The notes under the pieces: generated by a model
What the model was told of the DNA's origin: nothing
The model's input: only the letters and a program-made list of their open reading frames with translations
Databases searched by the model: none
Shown here: positions 5,887-12,949 of the stretch, in pieces
Position numbering within the stretch: the stretch's first letter is position 1
Layout: each line of letters begins with the position of its first letter
Translations under genes and position numbers: made by a program
Source: Actinomycetota bacterium
GTDB lineage: Bacteria; Actinomycetota; Thermoleophilia; Gaiellales; Gaiellaceae
Length of the DNA: 16,837 nt
Reading direction: 5' to 3'
Assembly: GCA_003170995.1 (NCBI GenBank)
Contig: PMXT01000087.1
Coordinates: forward strand, 17,183-34,019

Positions 5887-6423
5887 CTAGGAAAGTAAGC
5901 GCGCGTGAACGGCAAGAGCGCGCTCAACCGGCTCCGCGCCGGCGGCCTCCCGCGCCAGGCGCAGGAGCGGGTTGCTATCGCCCGAGTGAAGGAATGCCTC
6001 GCTCTCGTTCCTGATCCCGCCTTTGCCGAGCCGTGGAATCCCAGCCGCCCAGAGGGCGCCGTCTCCTGTCAGGCTCTCGGCCTGCAGGCGCGCGCAGAAC
6101 TCGAGTAGCGTCGCCAAGTCGGCCACGACGGCCACGTCTCTGAGCTCGCTCACGAGCACGAGACCGCGGGCATAGAGCCGATCGCCGAGCAGCAGCGCGA
6201 GATTCGGCTCGCCTGGTGTGAACAGACGCGAGTGGCCGTAGTGAACGAGATAACCCTCGTAGACGGTCTCGATGCCCAGCGCCAACTCGGGCGCGGCCAG
6301 CGGCGAGAAGGCGAGCTGCCCGTTGCGCTTCGATCTCGGCAACAGCAAGTCGTTCCAGAGACCGTTTTCGCTTTCGCCGGCCAAGCGCTGCCAGAGCTCG
6401 TTGTTGGGCTCGCCGGCGCTCAC
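5887..6423 (-). CDS. Uncharacterised helical protein coupled to the ABC permease
   Basis: The frame extends to 6522, but that would bury 100 bp in the permease. GTG 6423 shares one base with the permease stop (TAGTG) and gives a 178-residue protein, so I chose it. It has no signal peptide and looks mostly helical and cytoplasmic. The stretch ELALGIETVYEGYLVHYGHS (46-65), then LLLGDRLYARGL (77-88) and LATLLEFCARLQAES (103-117), resembles helices of trans-isoprenyl diphosphate synthases ('LLvGDylyA...', 'La.....iaeGe'). However, the DDxxD metal motifs are absent and the protein is about half the usual length. It could be a non-catalytic partner subunit or an unrelated helical protein. It is the last gene of the AI-2E/ABC cluster. 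Confidence 0.7.
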   Translation of the reverse strand: MSAGEPNNELWQRLAGESENGLWNDLLLPRSKRNGQLAFSPLAAPELALGIETVYEGYLVHYGHSRLFTPGEPNLALLLGDRLYARGLVLVSELRDVAVVADLATLLEFCARLQAESLTGDGALWAAGIPRLGKGGIRNESEAFLHSGDSNPLLRLAREAAGAEPVERALAVHARLLS

Positions 6424-7763
6424 TAGCTCTCGGTCAAGCGTGGTAGGGCGAGCCGCGCCACTGTTCCCCAGAGCACGAGCAACCCAGCCAGCCAAAGAGC
6501 TTCCGGGCCGATGGTGGCCCAAGGGTGAAGGTCATAGAGCGCCGAAGAGAAGAAACGCTCGCCGTGACCGAAGGGGAAGAGGTCGCTGACGACTCCGGCG
6601 GGCGGTGCGATCTCTCTGGGAATCAGGCCAAGCAAGACGATCGGAAGTGCCACCAGCAGAGCTCCCAGCGTGGCCGAGCGGCCCTCGCGAGCAAGCGCTC
6701 CGATCAATGTTCCGATCGCGCCCAATACTGCGCCGCAGAGCGCCACGCCGATCAGCACGAGCGGAATCCGCTGCCAGGGCTGGCCGCCCGCGATATCGCC
6801 GATTTCCACAATGGCTCCGAAGGCGAGCAAGATCACGGCGCCGACCGCGAGCGAGATGATCGTCGCGAGCGCGACCTTGGCGGCGAGCAGAGACAGCCTC
6901 GATACCAACCCTCGCCCGAGCAGGCAGGCAACGTTCTCGTCGCGCTCCGAGGCGGTGACCGCGGCGCCGAGAGCCAGCGCCAGAATGCTCACCGTCAACG
7001 CCAGCGCGTAGGCCTGCATCTGCGCCGAGAGCAGCCAGCCACGGCCGCTGCGAGTCGCGGTCGCAAGACGGATCGGCTGAGCGACGGCGCGGGCCGAGAC
7101 CTCCGAGGCCCGAAGTGCGCTTTCTGCCGTGTCGAGGAAACGTATGACCTCGGCTGTCTGCGGGTTGTTCTTCTCTGCCGCCAGGAGCGCGCGCGCCTTC
7201 TTTATCCCCAGCACCTTGAAGTTCGAGCCGAAAAAGCCGGCTGTACCTCCGTTGCGAATGATCGAGATGTAACCGATCGCGTCCTTCAGATAGGCGTCTT
7301 GAAGCTTGCGGTTGAGGCTGTAGACAAGCGCTTGCATCTGCTGAGTCACCCGTGACGAAATACCGCCCTGCGAGGTCTCGAACTCGACCTGCGGGCTGTT
7401 GCTGACGCTCTTCAGATCGTTGATGAAGCCGGGCGGGATCGTGATCACACCCACCACCTCGCCGGTGCGCAATGCCTGGGCGGCTTGGGGCTTCGACATC
7501 CATGAGATGCGGACGTTCTTGGCCACCTCGTCGATCAGGTTCTTGATGTGGTACGTGTGACCGGCGACCTCGGTCTTGCCCGGGATGTGGTCGAGGTCGA
7601 CGACGGCGATACGCGGACGGGAATTGGCATAGCCGGCGACCGTGCCTACGAGCCCCGCGATCAGGAGCGGATAACAGGCCAGCAAGATCACCACCAACGG
7701 CGCCCGGCGCAGCGAGAGGAGATCCTTGCGCGTGAGTAGGACGGCGTCGCGCAGAGTCTTCAT
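6423..7763 (-). CDS. ABC-2 type transporter permease
   Basis: This 446-residue membrane subunit of an ABC exporter has one helix at about 21-44, then a large extracytoplasmic segment (about 46-245) beginning RIAVVDLDHIPG. The segment includes the typical 'al..G.v.gvitIPpgF' element seen here as ALRTGEVVGVITIPPGF. Five or six hydrophobic segments follow to the C-terminus. This is the layout of the ABC2_membrane_3/YhgE-like group, which exports drugs, lipids or small metabolites; the substrate is unknown. ATG 7763 overlaps the upstream ATPase stop as ATGA, so the two are translationally coupled and surely form one transporter. Confidence 0.88.
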   Translation of the reverse strand: MKTLRDAVLLTRKDLLSLRRAPLVVILLACYPLLIAGLVGTVAGYANSRPRIAVVDLDHIPGKTEVAGHTYHIKNLIDEVAKNVRISWMSKPQAAQALRTGEVVGVITIPPGFINDLKSVSNSPQVEFETSQGGISSRVTQQMQALVYSLNRKLQDAYLKDAIGYISIIRNGGTAGFFGSNFKVLGIKKARALLAAEKNNPQTAEVIRFLDTAESALRASEVSARAVAQPIRLATATRSGRGWLLSAQMQAYALALTVSILALALGAAVTASERDENVACLLGRGLVSRLSLLAAKVALATIISLAVGAVILLAFGAIVEIGDIAGGQPWQRIPLVLIGVALCGAVLGAIGTLIGALAREGRSATLGALLVALPIVLLGLIPREIAPPAGVVSDLFPFGHGERFFSSALYDLHPWATIGPEALWLAGLLVLWGTVARLALPRLTES

Positions 7764-8410
7764 GGCTCACGCTCCCAAACCGTGTACTCCTCGGGACCTC
7801 CAGCAAAGACGAGCTCGCCGGAGTCGAGCGCGATCACACGTGTGGCGTGCCGCTCGATGTCCTCGAGGTTTTGGCTCGAGAAGAGAACCGCGCCTCCCTC
7901 GACGACATGACGGTCGGCCTCGCGCCAGAGGAGCGCGCGCTGCTTCGGGTCGAGCGAGGCGGTTGGCTCGTCGAGGAGAAGGACGTTCGGGTCTCCGAGC
8001 AGCGCGATAGCCAGGCTCAAACGCTGCCGGTTACCGATCGAGAGGTACGCGCTCAGACGGTCGCTCGGTAGAGAGAAGCGCTTGAGCATCCGGGCGGCTT
8101 CGTGATCGGGATTGTCCATCGCCTCGAGGCGGGCGAAGAGAACGAGGTTTTCGAGCGCGGTCAGGCGCCCGTAATGAGCCGGTTTTTGAGGTAGCCAGCC
8201 GACCTTGGCCGAGCCGGTAACGGCGATACTGCCCTCGCTCGCTCTGAGCGCCCCGGCCAGTATCGCCATCAACGTCGACTTGCCGGCGCCATTTGGGCCC
8301 ACCAGCGCGACGGCTTCTCCCGAGCAGAGCTCGAGCTCGATCGGCGCGAGCGCGATCACGTGGCCGAACCGGCGGGACACCGAGCGGGCCGAGAGGAGAG
8401 CCTCGGCCAC
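7760..8410 (-). CDS. ABC transporter ATP-binding protein with altered H-loop
   Basis: This is the nucleotide-binding subunit that powers the adjacent permease; 216 residues from GTG 8410. The frame runs on to 8653, but that part overlaps the AI-2E gene in another frame and is basic low-complexity sequence. GTG 8410 lies 1 nt after the AI-2E stop, with GAGGAA just upstream; ATG 8443 is an alternative. Motifs: Walker A GPNGAGKST (38-46), Q-loop LPQKP (73-77), signature LSIGN (123-127, usually LSGGQ), Walker B LLLDEP (144-149), and D-loop SLDP (152-155). The switch position reads LFSSQNLEDIE, with Gln180 where the conserved H-loop His normally sits ('SSH..eE'). Reduced or altered ATP hydrolysis is possible. 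Confidence 0.88.
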   Translation of the reverse strand: MAEALLSARSVSRRFGHVIALAPIELELCSGEAVALVGPNGAGKSTLMAILAGALRASEGSIAVTGSAKVGWLPQKPAHYGRLTALENLVLFARLEAMDNPDHEAARMLKRFSLPSDRLSAYLSIGNRQRLSLAIALLGDPNVLLLDEPTASLDPKQRALLWREADRHVVEGGAVLFSSQNLEDIERHATRVIALDSGELVFAGGPEEYTVWEREP

Positions 8411-8411
8411 G

Positions 8412-9680
8412 CTATTCCTCGGGCTCCCGCTCGGCGGGATCATTTGTGCTCTCTTCGTTTTTCTCCTCGGCGGCAGCCGACGACTTCGCTCGCTTTGGCT
8501 TCGCTCGCTTTGGTTTTGCCTGTACGGGCGGCGCCGGCGTGGTGGAGACGCCGATCGAGGTTGCGGTAGCCGGCGCCCAGGTCTCGAACGTGATCCTGTC
8601 GGCGAAGAACTCCCAGAGTGCGCGCAGCACCGCAAGAAGCGGTAGCGCGACAAAGACCCCGAGCACTCCGTACATCTCGGCCCCGGCCAGCATTCCGAAG
8701 ATGACGAGTAGGGGATGCAGCCGGAGCGCTGATCCCATCACCTTCGGCACCACTATGTGCCCCTCGATCTGCTGAATGCCAAGGAAGAGTAGGGAGACCC
8801 AAAGGGCGGCGATAGGGTGCTGAATGAGCGCGTAAAAGAACGGTGGGATCGCACCGAGCCAGGGCCCGAGATAGGGGATGAGCTCGGTAAAGGCGACCCA
8901 AAGCCCGAAATAGAGCGCATAGCGGTCGCCGCCCGGGAGCAGGCCTGTCACGCCGAAGAGCCACAGGCCCACACCGGCGCTGGCGCCGATGATCAGAGAG
9001 AGAAGAAGCTGCCCCTTCACGTAACCGGCGAGCGCCTGCTCGAGCTGGGTCATAAGCGGCGGCGAGCCGTTTTTAGGCGGATATTTCCGGTCGATCGCCG
9101 CACTCAGCCGGTGCATGTCGAGCAGCATGTAGATCGAGACAACGACCACCAGGACGATGCTGAAGAGAATCGTTATCGCACTCAGGGCCGCTCCCTCGAT
9201 CAGGCTGATCGCCTTCGATGTGGCTCCCTTGACGTTGATGCTTCGGACGAACTCGAGACCGTGCTTACGGATCTTGATCCGCTCGAGATGGTGCGTGTTG
9301 AGCCATATCTGTAACCGGCCGACGTCGCGTTCGGCTCCAGTCTGATGATGGGAGTTGGTCGTCGTGAAGTAGTCGTTGACGCGGTTGGCGGTCGAACGAA
9401 CGTTGTCGGTACCGACGGTTGCAAGAGCGATGACGCAGAAGGTCGCGGCGGCGGCGAAGCTGAGGTAAACGATCGCGATAGCGATTCCGCGTGGAATCCA
9501 GATTCGGCCCAGCGTTCGTACCATCGGGTTCAAAAGCAGGGCGATTAGCCCGGCCACGACAAAAAGGAAGACGACTCGCCCGATCGTGTTCGCGAGTGTC
9601 CAGACGAGCAGCAATAGGAGCGGCAAGCCAACGAGCTGGATCCAGCGAGGGATCGCGATTCTGGTCGCCCCGTCGGGCAT
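8412..9680 (-). CDS. AI-2E family transporter (PF01594-like permease)
   Basis: The frame reaches 10574, but everything before ATG 9680 is the shadow of the divergent M23-like gene. ATG 9680 gives 422 residues, beginning MPDGATRIAIPRW just before the first helix. Two helix pairs (about 14-50 and 63-90), a soluble segment (about 92-155), a helix at about 165-187, and a C-terminal helix bundle (222-360) follow. The conserved family stretches PYLGPWLGAIPP (269-280) and IQQIEGHIVVPKVMGS (302-317) are present. Members export autoinducers, ions or unknown small molecules. The C-terminal tail (385-422) is unusual: a KPKRA repeat followed by acidic residues. The gene leads the cluster with the ABC genes 1 nt downstream. 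TACGAT 7 nt before the ATG and the lack of a ribosome binding site suggest a leaderless mRNA. Confidence 0.9.
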   Translation of the reverse strand: MPDGATRIAIPRWIQLVGLPLLLLLVWTLANTIGRVVFLFVVAGLIALLLNPMVRTLGRIWIPRGIAIAIVYLSFAAAATFCVIALATVGTDNVRSTANRVNDYFTTTNSHHQTGAERDVGRLQIWLNTHHLERIKIRKHGLEFVRSINVKGATSKAISLIEGAALSAITILFSIVLVVVVSIYMLLDMHRLSAAIDRKYPPKNGSPPLMTQLEQALAGYVKGQLLLSLIIGASAGVGLWLFGVTGLLPGGDRYALYFGLWVAFTELIPYLGPWLGAIPPFFYALIQHPIAALWVSLLFLGIQQIEGHIVVPKVMGSALRLHPLLVIFGMLAGAEMYGVLGVFVALPLLAVLRALWEFFADRITFETWAPATATSIGVSTTPAPPVQAKPKRAKPKRAKSSAAAEEKNEESTNDPAEREPEE

Positions 9681-9686
9681 AGTCGG

Positions 9687-9693
9687 GATCGTA
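9687..9693 (-). promoter_or_regulatory. Probable -10 box of the AI-2E gene
   Basis: On the minus strand TACGAT lies 7 nt before ATG 9680, the same spacing and a near-identical box to the divergent promoter at 9752-9757. I see no convincing -35 about 17 bp further upstream. Confidence 0.4.
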
Positions 9694-9728
9694 GCGTGCG
9701 CGCTGCGGAAACAGGTGCCACTCCCGAT

Positions 9729-9757
9729 TTGAAAGCGCGGCACCTCTTCGGTACGGT
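9729..9757 (+). promoter_or_regulatory. Probable leaderless promoter of the M23-like gene
   Basis: TTGAAA (9729-9734), a 17-bp spacer, and TACGGT (9752-9757) match the -35/-10 layout. ATG 9765 begins 7 nt after the -10 box, where transcription itself would start, and there is no ribosome binding site. The mRNA would therefore be leaderless, as is common in actinobacteria. Confidence 0.55.
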
Positions 9758-9764
9758 GGCCTGC

Positions 9765-10544
9765 ATGCCTTACCGTGCACACGCGCGTCGGCATCGCCGA
9801 CGCGCACGGCGGTTGCGCGAGCGGGCCCGTCAAACAGACCACTCTCGGCGGACCGTCTGGCAGGCGGTTCTTGGTATCGCTGCGGCGATCATCACACTTA
9901 TTCTCGTGCTCAGCGCCTGGACCAACGGTCAACCGGTTTCGCCGCTGGGCGCGATCGCGGCTTCCGGCGACCGGCCAGGCACCATCGTCGTTGCCAGAGC
10001 CGGTCTGCTCTCGCTGAAGCTGCCGGTTGCGCGCGGGTCGGTTACCGCGATCGGCTATCACGCCGCGCCCGATACCGTTGCTCTCTCGCCCGAGGGCACG
10101 CAGGTAAACGAGGGCCCGCTCGCTCGCCTCTTCCACCGCATCGTCGGCTCTAGAGGCGGCGGCATCAACTACTACGAGCTGTCGGGCGGAACCGGAACCG
10201 ACAACGCCGCGCTTGATATCGGCGCGGCGCCCGGTACCGATGTCTTCGCGCCCGTCGATGGCAAGGTCGTTCAGATCGAGCCGTACGTCATCAACGGACG
10301 CTCGCGCGGTGCGCGTATCGATATCCGCCCCGACGACGACGCAACAGTGATCGTCTCGCTGACCAGGATCGCGGCCGATCCGACGCTCGCGATCGGAGAG
10401 CCGCTTCAAGCGGGCACCACGCGAGTGGGAAGCATCATCGACCTTTCCGAGCTCGAACATCAGGAACTCGCCCACTACACGCAGGACTCTGGCAACCACG
10501 TGACGATCGAAGTCCAACCGGCCGCGATGTCGGTTGTGCCCTAG
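9765..10544 (+). CDS. Membrane-anchored M23 (LytM-like) protein, probably inactive
   Basis: This protein has 259 residues from ATG 9765; the frame's earlier start at 9696 would run through the promoter. Residues 1-30 are very rich in Arg/His (cytoplasmic), 32-52 form one membrane helix, and the remainder lies outside. The C-terminal part has the M23/LytM fold signature ALDIGAAPGTDVFAPVDGKV (149-168). Active enzymes have H-x3-D before this and H-x-H near the end (GpHLHFEV). Here these read N147-A-A-L-D151 and GNHVTIEV (243-250). The first ligand His is Asn and the second His of H-x-H is Thr, so two of three zinc ligands are lost. By analogy with EnvC/NlpD-type LytM factors, the protein probably binds or regulates a cell-wall hydrolase rather than cutting peptidoglycan. 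Confidence 0.8.
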   Translation: MPYRAHARRHRRRARRLRERARQTDHSRRTVWQAVLGIAAAIITLILVLSAWTNGQPVSPLGAIAASGDRPGTIVVARAGLLSLKLPVARGSVTAIGYHAAPDTVALSPEGTQVNEGPLARLFHRIVGSRGGGINYYELSGGTGTDNAALDIGAAPGTDVFAPVDGKVVQIEPYVINGRSRGARIDIRPDDDATVIVSLTRIAADPTLAIGEPLQAGTTRVGSIIDLSELEHQELAHYTQDSGNHVTIEVQPAAMSVVP

Positions 10545-10593
10545 GCCGAGGAGTGTTGGTGCTCCTTCAAGCAATACACGCCGGCTTCTCTAG

Positions 10594-10648
10594 GCCGCAA
10601 TGCGGCGCGAGGCGTTGTCCTCGGTCGCGTTTGTATCTCTCTCGATAC
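10594..10648. other. Two small stem-loops in the M23-ymdB gap
   Basis: GCCGC (10594-10598) pairs with GCGGC (10602-10606), and GTATC (10633-10637) pairs with GATAC (10644-10648). Neither is followed by a T-run. The first is preceded by CTAGGCC, which also begins the core of the dispersed repeat at 5807 and 11501, so it may be a degenerate relative. The 181-bp gap otherwise holds only the ribosome binding site of the next gene. Confidence 0.35.
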
Positions 10649-10725
10649 GAGTGCTCCCTGCTTCCTAGCCCCACTTGCTTTTCACGCCCAGAAGCTCAGA
10701 AGCATTACTTGAAGGAGTACTAGGA

Positions 10726-11502
10726 GTGCGCATTCTCTTTCTGGCCGATGTTTTCGGTTCGCCGGGACGGCGACTGCTCGAGCAGAGGCTACCGAGCCTG
10801 CGCGAGGAGCTGTCGATCGATTTCTGCCTCGTCAACGCCGAGAACGTCTCCAACGGAGCGGGTCTCACCCCCAGGCACGCCGAGCGCATCCTCGCCGCCG
10901 GGGCCGATGCGATCACGCTCGGAAATCACGTCTGGCGAAGACAGGAGATCGTCTCCTACCTCGCGACCAGCGAGCGCGTGGTACGCCCGGCGAACCTCTC
11001 GCGCTTCTCGCCAGGGAGAGGCGTGAGTGTTCTACAGACGGCCGACGGTACCAACGTCGCGGTTATCAGCCTGCTCGGCGCTCTGTTCATGAGTGCCGCC
11101 CGCGGGCCCTTCGAGATCGTGGACGAGCTCGTCGAGGACGCTTCGCGTCGCGCCTCCATCGTGTTGGTCGACTTCCACGCCGAAGCCACGAGCGAGAAGA
11201 TCGGGTTAGCCCGCTGGCTCGACGGGCGCGTGACCGCCGTGTTCGGCTCGCACACTCACGTGCAAACCAACGATGCTCGCGTGCTCCCGGGCGGTACCGC
11301 GGCCATCACCGACGCCGGCATGACCGGGCCGCACGATTCAGTGATCGGCGTTCGCGCCGAGCTCGCTATCGAGCGGATGCGAACCGGTATGCACGTGCGC
11401 TTCGAGCCCGCCGAAGGCGATGTGCGCATAGAGGGCGCACTCGTCGAATGTGACACCAGCGGTCGCGCTCTCAGCTGCGTGGCGATCAGATACCCGACCT
11501 AG
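10726..11502 (+). CDS. ymdB: YmdB/TIGR00282-family metallophosphoesterase
   Basis: This family consists of di-metal phosphodiesterases; Bacillus YmdB hydrolyses 2',3'-cyclic nucleotides and affects biofilm and motility decisions. The N-terminus VRILFLADVFGSPGRR matches the family start 'MRILFiGDivGspGr', so GTG 10726 is chosen over the earlier in-frame TTG 10675. AAGGAG lies 8 nt upstream. All metal and active-site residues are visible: Asp8, Glu39-Asn40 in NAEN, Asn67-His68 in GNH, His151 in DFHAE, and His176/His178 in GSHTH. The length (258 residues) is normal. In many bacteria the gene lies beside RNase Y; here its upstream neighbour is the M23-like gene in the same direction. The stop codon (11500-11502) overlaps the first two bases of dispersed repeat copy B. 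Confidence 0.93.
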   Translation: MRILFLADVFGSPGRRLLEQRLPSLREELSIDFCLVNAENVSNGAGLTPRHAERILAAGADAITLGNHVWRRQEIVSYLATSERVVRPANLSRFSPGRGVSVLQTADGTNVAVISLLGALFMSAARGPFEIVDELVEDASRRASIVLVDFHAEATSEKIGLARWLDGRVTAVFGSHTHVQTNDARVLPGGTAAITDAGMTGPHDSVIGVRAELAIERMRTGMHVRFEPAEGDVRIEGALVECDTSGRALSCVAIRYPT

Positions 11503-11547
11503 AGCCGATCCCGCTAGGCCTACACGACCGCTGCGACCGATTCGCGG
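11501..11547. repeat. 47-bp dispersed intergenic repeat, copy B
   Basis: This is the partner of 5807-5853 (42 of 47 bases identical, same orientation). It begins within the ymdB stop codon and is followed by an inverted repeat, GCGGC (11544-11548) with GCCGC (11553-11557), so it may serve as a 3' structure in the gap between ymdB and the converging glycosyltransferase. Confidence 0.75.
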
Positions 11548-11649
11548 CGCCAGCCGCCGCCCGAACCGCTCGCCGCACCACCAGTGCGCTTTCGCGACCC
11601 GGCCAACGCCTGATATCCACGCCTCGACCATCTCGGCCGCGCATTCCTA

Positions 11650-12918
11650 TCAGGATGGGCTCTGAATAGGCGCTGCCTGCACGGCGTGCAACGCCTGCTC
11701 GCGCCTGAGCGGGTCGGCGAGCAGAGTGGCGAAGATACCGATCAGGACGATGTCGCGCAGGAGAACGAAAGCGCTCGGCAAGGCGTCGAAGTGGAGGGCG
11801 TAGTCCCAGTAGCGGTACGGGAACCAGAGCTGCGTGAGAACAAGAGAGGTCACGAGCAGAGTAGAGGTGGCGAAGCTGCGCTTGCCGCGAACGAGCAGCA
11901 CGAAGGGAATGAGCCAGATCATGAACTGGGGCGAGAGCACCTTGCCGAAGGCCACGAAAGCGACGACAGAAGCGGCGCTCGCACGTATGAGCCGCTCACC
12001 ATTGGCTTCACCCCTGGCGAACCAGATCCAGGTACCGAGTAGCGCCGCAGCCTGAAAAGCCGTCTGCAAAGCCGCGATCAGCCCGGTGCCGCTTCCGGCC
12101 AGGTTCTGCGAGCCCGAGCCGCTCACGGTGGTCACTCCGAGTCCGGCGAGGTGGTGCAAGTTCACGAGCGCGGCTGCGCCCAGACTCTCGATCTGCAACG
12201 GGCGTGAGAGTTGGATCGAGATGGAGTGCAAAACACCGTGGGGTGCGACGATCACGAAGGGGGCGAAACAGGCCGCGAGTACGGCGATGAAGATTCCCAG
12301 GCAGGCGGCGAGCTCGCGCCGGCTTGCTCGCTTCCAAAGCCAAATGCAGCCGACTGGAAGGAGGACGGCTGGAAAGATCTTCACCGCGGTTGCCAGGCCG
12401 AGCACACCGAAGCCAAGCCATTCTCGCCCGGCGAGAATCGCCACCAAGCCGGCCAGAGCGAGCATCACTGGCCACAGATCGAAGCGCGAGAGAATCACGG
12501 GACCGAGCATGAGCGGCGATAGGGCCAGAAGTGAGAGCGCCGCCGCTGCTTGGCCGTTGGAGGCGCTGAGGCGGCGAAGCGCGACCGCCACCAGAGCAAT
12601 CGAGGCGAGTCCGCAGACGGCCATCAAGAACTCGAAGTTGCGCCGGTAGTCTGCTCTGACGTTGTAGGGCCCGGGTGTTGGATTGGCTGGATTCGCGCTT
12701 TCGGAATTGCCGATAGCCGGAACGACGAACGCCGGCAAGGCGCCGGGCGGATACTCGATCGAGAAGTCCTTATAAGGGACGCTGCCGTGCAACATCCAGT
12801 CGCCGTAGCGCTGGTAGAGAGGCGTGTCGATGATGTGATGCTTGTTGTAGAAGCCGTGGTGAATCACGGCCCAGGACGCGAGGAAAAGCATCCCTGCAAG
12901 GCAAGCGATGAGCAGCAT
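11650..12918 (-). CDS. GT87-type polytopic membrane glycosyltransferase
   Basis: Such GT-C enzymes move mannose or another sugar from polyprenyl-phosphate to lipid, polysaccharide or protein on the outer membrane face. ATG 12918 gives 422 residues starting with a membrane helix (MLLIACLAGMLFLASWAVI). The first loop is typical: IDTPLYQRYGDWMLHG, then VPYKDFSIEYPPGALP (48-63), with the D-x-x-x-Y and DF-x-x-EYPPG elements of the family. About nine further helices follow. The start is not certain: the frame extends to TTG 13023, which overlaps the neighbour by 74 bp, and a strong GAGGAGGG precedes a CTG at 12966 that would add a basic LSKLRELIRCEV segment. The gene lies 31 nt after the previous glycosyltransferase and is the last of its cluster. 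Confidence 0.88.
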   Translation of the reverse strand: MLLIACLAGMLFLASWAVIHHGFYNKHHIIDTPLYQRYGDWMLHGSVPYKDFSIEYPPGALPAFVVPAIGNSESANPANPTPGPYNVRADYRRNFEFLMAVCGLASIALVAVALRRLSASNGQAAAALSLLALSPLMLGPVILSRFDLWPVMLALAGLVAILAGREWLGFGVLGLATAVKIFPAVLLPVGCIWLWKRASRRELAACLGIFIAVLAACFAPFVIVAPHGVLHSISIQLSRPLQIESLGAAALVNLHHLAGLGVTTVSGSGSQNLAGSGTGLIAALQTAFQAAALLGTWIWFARGEANGERLIRASAASVVAFVAFGKVLSPQFMIWLIPFVLLVRGKRSFATSTLLVTSLVLTQLWFPYRYWDYALHFDALPSAFVLLRDIVLIGIFATLLADPLRREQALHAVQAAPIQSPS

Positions 12919-12949
12919 CGAGCCTCTCGTGACCTCGCAGCGAATCAGC

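Noticed and set aside
6525..7355. 276-residue plus-strand frame opposite the ABC permease
   Set aside because: It is a shadow frame rich in Arg, Glu, Gln and Asp, with no recognisable domain, opposite a clear membrane protein.
8411..8653. 81-residue N-terminal extension of the ABC ATPase
   Set aside because: It is low-complexity basic sequence inside the AI-2E coding region; GTG 8410 directly after the AI-2E stop fits the family start.
9681..10574. N-terminal 298 residues of the 720-residue minus-strand frame continuous with the AI-2E gene
   Set aside because: It lies opposite the M23-like gene and shows no domain; the AI-2E family starts just before its first helix, at ATG 9680.
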